In this document: piece by piece, positions 19,120-27,383 of the stretch | Position numbering within the stretch: the stretch's first letter is position 1 | Layout: each line of letters opens with the position of its first letter | Assembly: GCF_007997305.1 (NCBI RefSeq) | Contig: NZ_VORZ01000002.1 | Location: 551,529 to 615,528, forward strand | Source of the DNA: Psychrobacter frigidicola | GTDB lineage: Bacteria > Pseudomonadota > Gammaproteobacteria > Pseudomonadales > Moraxellaceae | Reading direction: 5' to 3' | Length of the DNA stretch: 64,000 bases | Translations under genes and position numbers: made by a program | The notes under the pieces: generated by a model | What the model saw: only the letters and a program-made list of their open reading frames with translations | What the model was told of the DNA's origin: nothing | Databases searched by the model: none

Positions 19120-19569
19120 ATGATTAATGTAGACAAATTAGGGGTGTTTTTAAGCTCAATCAATACATTCTTTGCACAGATTGATGGCTCACCTGTGGCG
19201 CTTGATACGCCTTATTTAAACAATAACACAAGTGCAGTAGGCTACGACTATAGCGGTATCATCAAGATATCTGGCCCGCTTGAGGGCTGTGTGTATGTAA
19301 GTGCCCCCAGCAATATGCTGCGTGAAGTAATAAAAGTCATGGGTGAGCCTGATTCATCGATGACAATGATGAAAGATTTGCTGGGTGAGATGGCGAACAC
19401 AATTTCTGGTAACGCTCGTACGGAGTTTGGCGCAGATTTCATTATTGCCCCACCAAAGATAGTGGATGGCGCACCTAGCATTGCTTACTTACCAAGAGAC
19501 CGCCACAGTTACATCACTCCGTTCAGCTGGCGTGGATATAATGCGGTGATTGGCATTTATATCGCTTAA
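19120..19569 (+). CDS. CheX-like phosphatase domain protein, copy 2
   Basis: A diverged tandem paralogue of the preceding gene, also 149 residues. E90 and N93 in LLGEMANTISGNARTEFG keep the Glu-x-x-Asn catalytic pair. Both proteins share the start DTPYL, the G-x-I-x-ISG strand, the MGEPD turn and the GNAR-x-EFGA stretch, so they come from a duplication. CheX proteins form homodimers, so the two copies might form a heterodimer or act on different receivers; this is inference. The gene is 51 nt after copy 1 and is closed by a terminator at 19594-19619. Confidence 0.85.
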   Translation: MINVDKLGVFLSSINTFFAQIDGSPVALDTPYLNNNTSAVGYDYSGIIKISGPLEGCVYVSAPSNMLREVIKVMGEPDSSMTMMKDLLGEMANTISGNARTEFGADFIIAPPKIVDGAPSIAYLPRDRHSYITPFSWRGYNAVIGIYIA

Positions 19570-19593
19570 TCTAAACCAGCTATTTTTCACAAG

Positions 19594-19619
19594 AAGCGGC
19601 GTTGATACGGCGCTTTTTT
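19594..19619 (+). terminator. Terminator of the kinase-receiver-CheX operon
   Basis: AAGCGGCGT (19594-19602) pairs with ACGGCGCTT (19607-19615) with one G-G mismatch and a TGAT loop, then a T-run to 19619. Confidence 0.85.
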
Positions 19620-19703
19620 GTGGCCTATTATTATGGTTCGTTATAATGTCACCAAATAGACTATTTAGCCTTGATAAATGGCTGGAGCTTAATAACGATT
19701 TTG

Positions 19704-19712
19704 TGGTAAAAT
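19704..19712 (+). promoter_or_regulatory. Possible extended -10 promoter of rpsB
   Basis: TGGTAAAAT reads as an extended -10 element (TGn plus TAAAAT). No good -35 is seen, which extended -10 promoters tolerate. It would give a leader of roughly 280 nt before rpsB. Confidence 0.45.
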
Positions 19713-19745
19713 ACAGCGCAGCTATTTATTAAAACCAAGTTGATT

Positions 19746-19801
19746 AAAGCTACATCTCTAAAAATTAAGTTTAGACTTTTTTAGGTGTAGGCTTTATTTT
19801 T
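19746..19801 (+). promoter_or_regulatory. Terminator-like hairpin in the rpsB leader
   Basis: AAAGCTACATCTCTAAAAA and TTTTTTAGGTGTAGGCTTT form an imperfect long stem (19746-19793), followed by ATTTTTAAC. The cheX operon already has its own terminator upstream, so this hairpin lies in the rpsB leader and may act as an attenuator or as a ribosomal-protein binding site. Confidence 0.45.
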
Positions 19802-19999
19802 AACAGATAGCTCATATATAACTCAAACCAACCAATGACACACACATCATGGTAAAGAATTGCTGGGTGTTCGGCGACTTGATTAATTTGCAACGGTATG
19901 GTTTAAGGCTAATAAAGCATTAACCATCAGCAAATGCGTATCGCGGAATAGGCAGTTTTTGTGATGTGGAGGCATAACCCAACCAACAGGACATCTCAA

Positions 20000-20836
20000 A
20001 TGGCTACAAAGAATCCAACACAAATCGAAATGCGTGACTTACTTCAAGCCGGCGCTCACTTTGGTCACCAAACACGTTTTTGGAATCCAAAAATGGGTCC
20101 GTATATCTTTGGTGCACGTAACAAGATTCATATCATTAACCTAGAGCACACCGTAAAAGCATTCAACGAAGCGCTAAACTACGTAAACGGCCTAGCTGCC
20201 AAGAAAAACAAAGTATTATTTGTTGGTACTAAACGTGCTGCAAGCGGTATCATCCGTGAGCAAGCTGCCCGCGCTGGTATGCCTTACGTTGACCATCGCT
20301 GGTTAGGTGGTATGTTGACTAACTGGAAAACCTTACGCCAGTCAATCAACCGTCTAAAAGAGCTTGAAAAACAAGCAGAAGACGGTACTTTTGCCAAGCT
20401 TACCAAACGTGAAGCGCTAGAGCGTACTCGCGATATGGAAAAACTTGAGCGTTCACTAGGCGGTATCAAAGACATGGGCGGCCTACCTGATGCAATATTT
20501 GTTGTTGACGTTGATCATGAAGCGATTGCAATTAAAGAAGCTAAAAATCTAGGTATTCCAGTTATTGGTATCGTTGATACCAACTCTAACCCAGATAATG
20601 TTGACTACATCATCCCTGCCAACGACGATGCTATCCGCGCCGTATCACTTTATGTGACTGCTATGGCTGATGCGATTATTGCTGGTAAAGAATACGCACA
20701 GACTCAAGCCAGTGGTTCTGATGCTGAGCAAGGTACAGAGCAAGCGCCTGCTGCACAAGAATCAGCTACTGAAACTCAGTCTGCTGAAGAAGCCCCTGCT
20801 GCTGCAACAACCCCAGTAGAAGAAAAAGCTGAATAA
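20000..20836 (+). CDS. rpsB: 30S ribosomal protein S2
   Basis: S2 joins the 30S subunit late and helps to recruit S1. The start [24 protein letters not shown] and the stretches [21 protein letters not shown] and [15 protein letters not shown] are classic S2. The product is 278 residues from the ATG at 20000, against about 241 in E. coli. The extra is a C-terminal tail of about 45 residues rich in Ala, Glu, Gln and Thr (from [10 protein letters not shown] on), probably disordered. A start at 19961 would add 13 residues without homology; AGGA at 19987-19990 supports 20000. It is followed by tsf, the usual partner, with a hairpin in the spacer. Confidence 0.97.
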   Translation: MATKNPTQIEMRDLLQAGAHFGHQTRFWNPKMGPYIFGARNKIHIINLEHTVKAFNEALNYVNGLAAKKNKVLFVGTKRAASGIIREQAARAGMPYVDHRWLGGMLTNWKTLRQSINRLKELEKQAEDGTFAKLTKREALERTRDMEKLERSLGGIKDMGGLPDAIFVVDVDHEAIAIKEAKNLGIPVIGIVDTNSNPDNVDYIIPANDDAIRAVSLYVTAMADAIIAGKEYAQTQASGSDAEQGTEQAPAAQESATETQSAEEAPAAATTPVEEKAE

Positions 20837-20916
20837 TAATTGATATATAGCATTATAGACAAAAGGATGCCTTGATAGTTTGCTTATCAGTATCCATATA
20901 ATGTGACTAACAGCAT

Positions 20917-20954
20917 AATAGGCATGATGTGGTTTTACTCGTCATGCCTTATTA
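20917..20954 (+). terminator. Hairpin in the rpsB-tsf spacer
   Basis: GGCATGA (20921-20927) pairs with TCATGCC (20942-20948), with further A-T pairs outside and TTATTATTA after the stem. It is probably a partial terminator or processing site setting the rpsB:tsf ratio. The function is inferred. Confidence 0.5.
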
Positions 20955-21032
20955 TTAATACGCTGAACAGAATTTATTGAGCGCTTTTAGATATTAAGCA
21001 CTTTCCAATATAAAAATACTAAGGTAACTCTT

Positions 21033-21917
21033 ATGACACAAGTAAAAGTATCTGCCAAAATGGTAAAAGAACTGCGCGACCGTACAGGTCTTGGCATGAT
21101 GGAATGTAAAAAAGCGTTAGAAGAATCAAACGGTGATGTTGAAACTGCCATTGATAACCTACGTAAATCAGGTCAAGCAAAAGCCGCTAAAAAAGCGGGT
21201 AATATTGCTGCTGATGGCGCGATCATTATCGCTCAAGGCGATAACAAAGCATTCTTGTTAGAGGTCAACTGCCAAACTGACTTTGTCGCAAAAGATGAAA
21301 ACTTCACTAAATTTGCAGAAAAAGTAGCTAACCTTGCCTTAGAAAATAACGTAACTGACGTTGCGGCTATTGGCGAATTGCCTTATGGCGATGGTCAGAC
21401 TGTCGAAGAAGCTCGTGTATCTTTGGTACAAAAAATCGGTGAAAATATTCAAGTACGCCGCGTTGAGACGATCGAAGGTAGCAACCTTGCGTCATATCGT
21501 CATGGTCTACGCATCGGTGTAGTGGTGTCTTTTGAAGGCGGCAATGCAGACACAGGCAAAAACCTTGCCATGCATATCGCTGCATTCAACCCTGTTGCTG
21601 TAGATGATCAAGACGTAGCAGCTGACGTACTAGCACGCGAAAAAGACATTATCGAAGCCAAAGCTCGTGAATCTGGCAAGCCTGATAACATCGTTGAAAA
21701 AATGATTGAAGGTGGCTTACGTAAATATCTAGACGAAGTGACGTTACTACGTCAGCCATACGTTATGGACAATGAGAAAAAAGTCGGTGACGTATTAAAA
21801 GCTGAAGGCGTTAAAGTATTAGGCTTTAAACGTTTAGAAGTCGGCGAAGGCATCGAGAAAAAACAAGAAGATTTCGCAGCTGAAGTTGCGGCAACCCAAG
21901 CAGCAGCTAACCAGTAA
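21033..21917 (+). CDS. tsf: Translation elongation factor Ts
   Basis: Guanine-nucleotide exchange factor for EF-Tu. The N-terminal UBA-like domain shows the signature [18 protein letters not shown] (about 14-31), then the core with [11 protein letters not shown] (about 75-85), which contains the TDFV residues that contact EF-Tu, and a C-terminal part with RQPYVMDN. At 294 residues it has normal length. The ribosome site is AAGGTAA before the ATG. It sits 196 nt after rpsB in the standard order; frr and pyrH do not follow here. A 28-bp hairpin terminator closes the unit. Identification is secure. Confidence 0.98.
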   Translation: MTQVKVSAKMVKELRDRTGLGMMECKKALEESNGDVETAIDNLRKSGQAKAAKKAGNIAADGAIIIAQGDNKAFLLEVNCQTDFVAKDENFTKFAEKVANLALENNVTDVAAIGELPYGDGQTVEEARVSLVQKIGENIQVRRVETIEGSNLASYRHGLRIGVVVSFEGGNADTGKNLAMHIAAFNPVAVDDQDVAADVLAREKDIIEAKARESGKPDNIVEKMIEGGLRKYLDEVTLLRQPYVMDNEKKVGDVLKAEGVKVLGFKRLEVGEGIEKKQEDFAAEVAATQAAANQ

Positions 21918-21937
21918 TTACTGGGTAAACTGAGCTA

Positions 21938-21999
21938 AAGCTATCAAGCATAAAAAAGCCCGTTATTTATTTAACGGGCTTTTTTATGCTTGATAGCTT
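21938..21999. terminator. Very long bidirectional terminator between tsf and the lytic transglycosylase
   Basis: A perfect 28-bp inverted repeat (21938-21965 with 21972-21999, 6-nt loop). The core is A6-GCCCGTTA / TAACGGGC-T6, and the outer arms AAGCTATCAAGCAT extend the symmetry past the T-tract. Confidence 0.93.
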
Positions 22000-22020
22000 G
22001 GTATTTTTTAATAGATCATT

Positions 22021-22842
22021 TTAGCGTAAAGCGGCATAAGCGGAGTTGGCGTAACTGGCATTATTGTTACTGGTACCATAGCTGACCTGCATGGCTCCAC
22101 TGACGTTAGGATTTTGGACAGAGGCATTACTGGCATTCATACTATTACCAAACAAGCTAGAGTCGTTTTTATACAAGCTGTTATAGCGGCTCATCACTTG
22201 CTTCACATAATTTCGGGTTTCTTTAAAGGGTGGGATACCTTTATATTTATCGACGTTACCTTCACCAGCATTGTAACCTGCTACTGCAAATTCTACTCTA
22301 TTATTAAAGCGGCGCATGAGCCAAGCCAGATATTTAGCTGAACCTTCGATATTTTCAGAAGGATTCCATGCATTGTTGACCTTAAAGCGCCGTGCGGTTG
22401 CCGGCATCAGCTGCATAAGTCCTTGTGCGCCTACAGGGGAGCGTGCATTCGGATTAAAAGAGGACTCGGTATGCATCATGGCTTTTAATAGCGCAGGATC
22501 CACACCATGGCGCTGTGCTGAGTCGCGTATATAGCTGTCATAAGCATTGCGGCTATTACTTTTACTAGCGCTACTGCTGCCATAATTTTGGTTTGCAGCA
22601 TTGTTATTACTACTGGCACTACTATTATAATTGTTACTCTGATAATAAGTCTCTCTGACTTTTTTGTTATATCTGTCAAAGTTACCACTTGGTTGGACAT
22701 TAGTGAGTAGAACTTGTCCTCTTTTGTCCTTATAAATAGTCATATTAGCGGCTTGCGCAGTAATAGATAATGTAGAGAGAGCGACAGTGGTTAGCAGAAT
22801 AGAGGACAGACGGTGGCTAAATAGGGTGGTAATATTCATCAT
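22021..22842 (-). CDS. Exported lytic transglycosylase (SLT domain)
   Basis: Cleaves peptidoglycan glycan strands to 1,6-anhydro products in the periplasm. From the ATG at 22842 (or 22839) there is a signal peptide ending near ITAQA-A, then a short DUF4124-like segment (MTIYKDKRGQVLLTNVQPSG), a Ser/Asn-rich linker, and the SLT domain. The catalytic Glu is in MMHTESSFNP, with SPVGAQGLMQLMP and AVAGYNAGEGNV as the other signature motifs. The C-terminal 60 residues are Ser/Asn/Ala-rich. An upstream in-frame ATG at 22953 would add 37 polar residues in front of the signal peptide, which I reject. The gene is convergent with tsf. Confidence 0.9.
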   Translation of the reverse strand: MMNITTLFSHRLSSILLTTVALSTLSITAQAANMTIYKDKRGQVLLTNVQPSGNFDRYNKKVRETYYQSNNYNSSASSNNNAANQNYGSSSASKSNSRNAYDSYIRDSAQRHGVDPALLKAMMHTESSFNPNARSPVGAQGLMQLMPATARRFKVNNAWNPSENIEGSAKYLAWLMRRFNNRVEFAVAGYNAGEGNVDKYKGIPPFKETRNYVKQVMSRYNSLYKNDSSLFGNSMNASNASVQNPNVSGAMQVSYGTSNNNASYANSAYAALR

Positions 22843-23194
22843 ATAGATATCACTTGTTATCAAATAATAGTAAAGCGCTTTGCCAATAATCGCGTTATCT
22901 GGCGCTACAAAGCGGTTACCGTGACTGTCTGGATGGATATAAATTCCCGACAAAACTCACGAAAGACACTTGCAATAGATACAAAAGATAATAGTTGCTT
23001 ACTATAGCATAAAATAACTTTTAGCCCCATCGGATCGGTTATAAAGATAACTAAAACCGAATTTAATTTGTAAAAAAATTAAATAAATCAAAATATTAGC
23101 GCTATTGTCTTTAAAGGTAAGGGTATAAGGCGCAAACTGAGCTATTCTTGAGTAGCGAACTATTAGATAGGTAGATAAGGAAAAACAAGCCTAT

Positions 23195-23884
23195 TTAAAT
23201 GCCTACTGCGCTAATAAATATCGGTACCCAAACGGCAGTTAGTAGACCGTTAACCGCCAGTCCAAACGCCGCATACCGTCCAGCAGTATGACTAATTTGC
23301 CAGGCTTCAACTGTACCAAAAGCATGAGCGGCAAGTCCTAAGGCCAAGCCTTTAGCGCGGTCGTCACAGACATTCCGAAATAAGAATGGCGATAAGGTTG
23401 CACCAACGAGTCCAGAGACAATGATAATAAGGTTGGCCATCGCTAGTGGCGCTTTGATGAGGCTTGCCACACTCAGCCCAATCGGTGTGGTTACTGAACG
23501 CGTCGCAAAGGCAAGTAGGGTGTCATGGCTAAGCGACAACATATAAGCTAACGACATGGGCAACAATGCCCCAACCACGCTTGCAATCACAACAATAACC
23601 GTAAGGCGTTGAACGGGTAGACCCTTAAAGTTCATGGCAGCAAGTGGGATGGCTAGTAGCACCGTGACATAACCTAAGAGATAGTCAAATATCGGTTTAG
23701 CAACACTATAATAGTTGTTATAGTCCCACTGGAAAATAAACAAGAATACGACGACCAATACAATAGCAGTGATAACCATCGGTAGCCCCGGCAATCGCCG
23801 CGCCAGTATTCGTGCAGAGGCGTGCGCGGCTAGCGTTAATAGTATCGCTGCAATAGTAGCAATAATTACACTACCAACGCTCAT
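23195..23884 (-). CDS. LrgB/CidB family membrane protein
   Basis: Polytopic inner-membrane protein of 229 residues with about seven hydrophobic segments. It shows LrgB signatures: TRSVTTPIGLSVA and RAKGLALGLAAHAFGTVEAW. LrgB partners with the LrgA-type holin-like protein encoded just upstream with a 4-nt overlap (ATGA). In Firmicutes the pair is tied to control of murein hydrolases and cell lysis; in some bacteria and in plant chloroplasts LrgAB homologues transport pyruvate or glycolate. Which role applies here cannot be told from sequence. No lytSR regulator lies nearby, but a lytic transglycosylase gene follows on the same strand 350 nt further on. Confidence 0.88.
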   Translation of the reverse strand: MSVGSVIIATIAAILLTLAAHASARILARRLPGLPMVITAIVLVVVFLFIFQWDYNNYYSVAKPIFDYLLGYVTVLLAIPLAAMNFKGLPVQRLTVIVVIASVVGALLPMSLAYMLSLSHDTLLAFATRSVTTPIGLSVASLIKAPLAMANLIIIVSGLVGATLSPFLFRNVCDDRAKGLALGLAAHAFGTVEAWQISHTAGRYAAFGLAVNGLLTAVWVPIFISAVGI

Positions 23885-24342
23885 GGTTGCTCCTTCTTAT
23901 CAGTAGAATTATTAGCATCATGATTGTTAGTCGCAGTATTAGTTGCCGAATCAGCCGTGTTACTCAGCCAGCGATTGGCGAGTATGGCAAGTCCCCATAG
24001 CGGAATCACTGTACTGATTACTATCGTCAGCATGAATCCCAATAGCTCATCCCCTAATTCAAAGAGCAGTATGCCAGCGCCAGCGGAGACTGGTAAAAAT
24101 GCAAAGCCACTATCTACCAATAACATATTACTGGCTTTGGTCAGCCAGCTTGGCAGCCCTTTGATGACTCGCCATGTCATCAAAATTAAAAACATGGCGA
24201 CCATACCGACCACATTGGCGGCTTTTTCGATGCCTAACCAATCACATACGACTACTGCTGATTCACGTACCACAATGACCATAACCAGCGTTAGAATTAT
24301 GGCAAGCCATAATGGCAATTTAGAAGAATAGGTAGCCTTCAT
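23881..24342 (-). CDS. LrgA/CidA family holin-like membrane protein
   Basis: Small membrane protein with four hydrophobic segments. The region LPVSAGAGILLFELGDE is the LrgA/CidA signature (normally FVPAGVGIM). The start at 24342 is preferred because AAGGA stands about 6 nt upstream; the ATG at 24366 would add 8 residues without such a site. The product is 153 residues, somewhat longer than S. aureus LrgA, with a polar Asn/Asp-rich tail of about 25 residues. It overlaps the lrgB-like gene by 4 nt, showing translational coupling. Confidence 0.83.
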   Translation of the reverse strand: MKATYSSKLPLWLAIILTLVMVIVVRESAVVVCDWLGIEKAANVVGMVAMFLILMTWRVIKGLPSWLTKASNMLLVDSGFAFLPVSAGAGILLFELGDELLGFMLTIVISTVIPLWGLAILANRWLSNTADSATNTATNNHDANNSTDKKEQP

Positions 24343-24724
24343 AAGTAGTCCTTGCCAAGTTGACAACCAATAAGCGGTTCTTTATAAGAAAGAGTGTCGG
24401 GTTAGTGGCGCATAAGGCCATTGTTTAGAATGTCGTACTATAAATAGCCAGATACCAGATAAGAGTCATAAACGAACAATAGTGACATACGTCGACTGTA
24501 TTTGCTCGCTTTGTTTGATTATATAGAGAATGGATAAACTAAGAAACCTTAGCTAATCTTTAGGTTTGACCGCAAGTCTTAATATTTTGGTTTGGCAAAG
24601 ATTATTAATGTTAAAGAGTTATATAGCAGAAAGCTGTCAGTATTCACTAATGGCTAGCAAGTACCGACAGCCCGTTATGTCATTAAAGTCATGAATGACA
24701 AAGAAAGTAATTAAGCTTAAAGAG
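24343..24724. other. Intergenic region between hflX and the lrgA-like gene
   Basis: About 380 bases with no gene. One imperfect hairpin at 24633-24671 (GCTGTCaGTA with TACcGACAGC) probably ends the hflX transcript, which runs minus. The rest should hold the lrgA promoter. Confidence 0.45.
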
Positions 24725-26158
24725 CTATGATTTAGGTTCAGAATCCATCACTGGTTCTTCTGCTAGATAACCATCATCCGTGAGTAGTTCCTCAACTTCA
24801 TCTATCTCAGATTTTTCATCGTTATTACTTTGTTCAAACGGTTCTAAAATTGGCAATAATAGCGTTGCTTGGGCGAGTGGCAAGACATCGAGTGGTGATA
24901 AGTTCGCTTGGCCTAATAGCTGTTGTAGCCTATCGCTTGGCAATCGAATCGTTAAGCATTCATGACCGGTATCATCATAGCTTTCTTCTTGGATAACGCC
25001 CAGCTCGTACAAGGTGTTTTTGAACTGACCAGCGTTATAAGGCAGTGTCACATCAAAGGTCGTCAGCGTACCAGTAAGCAGTTGCTGTACTGCCAATGAT
25101 AGCTCTTCCATACCTAAGTTTTCTCTAGAGGATACATAGACACGACTAGGCTGGCCTTTGCTTGCATAACCTATGTGTGCAGGCTCGTTGGTTAAATCAA
25201 TTTTATTATAGACATTAAGCACAGGCACATCATTGTCAATCTTAGCTAAGACATCTTTAACTGCTTGAATTTGCTCATGCATATCTTCACTGGCAGAATC
25301 AATAACGTGCAACAGTAAATCAGCTTCTAGCGTTTCTTCTAAAGTGGCATGGAAAGATTCGACCAATTCATGCGGTAAGTGACGTACGAAACCGACGGTA
25401 TCAACCAATACCACACGCCCAACACCTTGCCAGTCTAGACGGCGCAAGGTAGGGTCTAAGGTCGCAAATAACTTATCGGCAGCGTAGATATTCTCATCGA
25501 CTAAACGATTAAATAAGGTTGATTTACCAGCGTTGGTATAACCTACTAGTGAGATAGTCGGCACGTCTGATTTTTGTCGTCTTGCCCGGCCTTGAGCTCG
25601 CGTTTGTCTTACCTTCTCAATTTTGGTTTTAAGCTGGGTCACCCGCACTTGGAGTAAGCGACGATCTGTCTCAAGCTGAGTTTCACCGGGTCCACGCAGA
25701 CCGATACCGCCTTTTTGGCGTTCCAGATGCGTCCAACCACGGACTAAGCGTGTGGATAAATGGTTTAACTGTGCCAGCTCAACTTGTAGCTTACCTTCAT
25801 GAGTACGGGCACGTTGGGCGAAGATATCTAAAATTAAGCCGGTACGGTCAAGGACACGACACTGTACCAATGCCTCAAGGTTACGCTCTTGTGAGGGCGA
25901 TAAGCTGTGGTTAAAAAGCACAATATCGGCATCATGCTCACGAACCAGTTCAGCAATTTCTTGCGCTTTACCGCTACCGACAAAGTATTTGGCATCAGGT
26001 CTTTGACGTGAGCCCGTAACTAAGGCCAACGCATTGGCACCTGCTGAATATGCCAATAGTTCAAACTCACCAAGATCATCAGGGTCTTGCATTTGACGGA
26101 TGTCTAAATGTACTAAAATGGCGCGCTCGCCGCCTTCTTGTCTTTCAAAATATTCCAA
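24725..26158 (-). CDS. hflX: GTPase HflX
   Basis: Ribosome-binding GTPase that rescues or splits stalled 70S ribosomes, especially after heat stress. The N-terminal HflX domain (about 1-180) includes LFNHSLSPSQERNLE and the glycine-rich GGIGLRGPGETQLE segment. The G domain has G1 GYTNAGKST, G3 DTVGF and G4 NKID. The product has 477 residues with a C-terminal acidic tail (EIDEVEELLTDDGY...) not seen in E. coli HflX (426). In enterobacteria hflX sits with hfq and miaA; here it is alone. Confidence 0.95.
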   Translation of the reverse strand: MEYFERQEGGERAILVHLDIRQMQDPDDLGEFELLAYSAGANALALVTGSRQRPDAKYFVGSGKAQEIAELVREHDADIVLFNHSLSPSQERNLEALVQCRVLDRTGLILDIFAQRARTHEGKLQVELAQLNHLSTRLVRGWTHLERQKGGIGLRGPGETQLETDRRLLQVRVTQLKTKIEKVRQTRAQGRARRQKSDVPTISLVGYTNAGKSTLFNRLVDENIYAADKLFATLDPTLRRLDWQGVGRVVLVDTVGFVRHLPHELVESFHATLEETLEADLLLHVIDSASEDMHEQIQAVKDVLAKIDNDVPVLNVYNKIDLTNEPAHIGYASKGQPSRVYVSSRENLGMEELSLAVQQLLTGTLTTFDVTLPYNAGQFKNTLYELGVIQEESYDDTGHECLTIRLPSDRLQQLLGQANLSPLDVLPLAQATLLLPILEPFEQSNNDEKSEIDEVEELLTDDGYLAEEPVMDSEPKS

Positions 26159-26450
26159 AGAGTATCACCTATGAATTAAGTAAATAAATCGCTGTTATCA
26201 ATAAGATTCAGTATTAAAGCAGCGTTCAGATAACCATTAATATGCGGTCTTATGACTTGATATTAAAGGGTTTGCGCGAAATTAGTAATGGTTTTATGTT
26301 ACAGATATTATTATTCAATCTAGTATTACAACTGTATGAAACTAAACAGAAATTACTATCAAGAAACTGAGTGAACAAATCGTCACTGGTTAATAAAACT
26401 TTGATATACTTATGGCGATTTTCAAAGATATTTAATCAAGAGGAATACGG

Positions 26451-27266
26451 ATGAGCCCATCTAAGTCAGGCTTTTCAGTCAGAAAACAATTAGGTCGCGG
26501 TAAGCAAATTGCTGGCATGACCACCACTATTGCCGGTGGTATGCGCACGGCTCAACGTATTGGCGCTTTTCGGCAGCCCCCACGCGAAAGGTTACCACGC
26601 TATATTCAAACCTTTTGCCGTAAAATGGCAGGCTCTTTTGGGGTCAAAGTGGTGCAAGTCGAGCCCGTGCCGCAACATCATGGTTTATGGGTCTCTAATC
26701 ATGTGTCATGGATGGATATTCCGGTGGTCGGAAGCGTAAGCCCCGCGTTTTTCTTATCAAAAGCAGAGATTGGAGATTGGCCCATCTTTGGTAAGCTGGT
26801 TCATGCCGCAGGGACAGTATTTATTAAACGTGGCTCTGGTGATGTGGGTTCAGTAACGACGCAAATTGCCAGCTTTTTAAATGAGGGGTTTTCGGTGATA
26901 TTTTTCCCCGAAGCCACCACCACTGATGGCAAAAAAATTAAGCGCATTCACGGCACTTTGTTGCAGTCAGCAATTGATGCGTGTGTACCTATTCAACCAG
27001 TGGTACTGAGCTATGTTAATAAAGACGGCACGTTAAGCGAAGAGTTGCCGTACTTTGGTAAGCTGACCATGAAAGAAAGTCTAAAGCGGGTGCTAGATAG
27101 TAAAAATGTGACTGCCTATGTACTGCCTCTTGAGCCTCTAGATCCGAATGGTTATAGCAAAAGTGAGCTGACCAATATGTTACAGAAGCGCATGCAGGAC
27201 GGTTTGGTAGAGCTGCATTCCCGAGTATTAAGTACACCCTCTGATGGACAAGCAACCGTTTTATAA
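26451..27266 (+). CDS. 1-acyl-sn-glycerol-3-phosphate acyltransferase family (PlsC-like)
   Basis: Transfers an acyl chain to lysophosphatidic acid or a related lysolipid. The HX4D catalytic motif is NHVSWMD (about residues 83-89), motif II is VFIKRGSGD, and motif III is FFPEATTTDG. The N-terminus (1-45) is basic and Gly/Arg-rich with little hydrophobic character, so it may bind the membrane peripherally. The ribosome site is AAGAGGAA before the ATG at 26451. It is divergent from hflX. The family is clear, but the substrate (LPA, or ornithine-lipid type) is not. Confidence 0.88.
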   Translation: MSPSKSGFSVRKQLGRGKQIAGMTTTIAGGMRTAQRIGAFRQPPRERLPRYIQTFCRKMAGSFGVKVVQVEPVPQHHGLWVSNHVSWMDIPVVGSVSPAFFLSKAEIGDWPIFGKLVHAAGTVFIKRGSGDVGSVTTQIASFLNEGFSVIFFPEATTTDGKKIKRIHGTLLQSAIDACVPIQPVVLSYVNKDGTLSEELPYFGKLTMKESLKRVLDSKNVTAYVLPLEPLDPNGYSKSELTNMLQKRMQDGLVELHSRVLSTPSDGQATVL

Positions 27267-27309
27267 TTATTTTAGTTATTGATACAAACCGATGTTTATA
27301 AGTAGTAGA

Positions 27310-27345
27310 AAAGGCGCAAATCATCAAGATTTGCGCCTTTTTATT
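27310..27345. terminator. Terminator between the acyltransferase and tas
   Basis: AAAGGCGCAAATC (27310-27322) pairs with GATTTGCGCCTTT (27328-27340) around a 5-nt loop, followed by TTATT. The A-rich left arm lets it serve the convergent tas gene as well. Confidence 0.92.
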
Positions 27346-27383
27346 GGTTAAATAATTTGGTTTTATGAGTAGGAAAAAATAGC

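Noticed and set aside
22843..22953. 37-residue extension of the lytic transglycosylase
   Set aside because: It would precede and block a good signal peptide.
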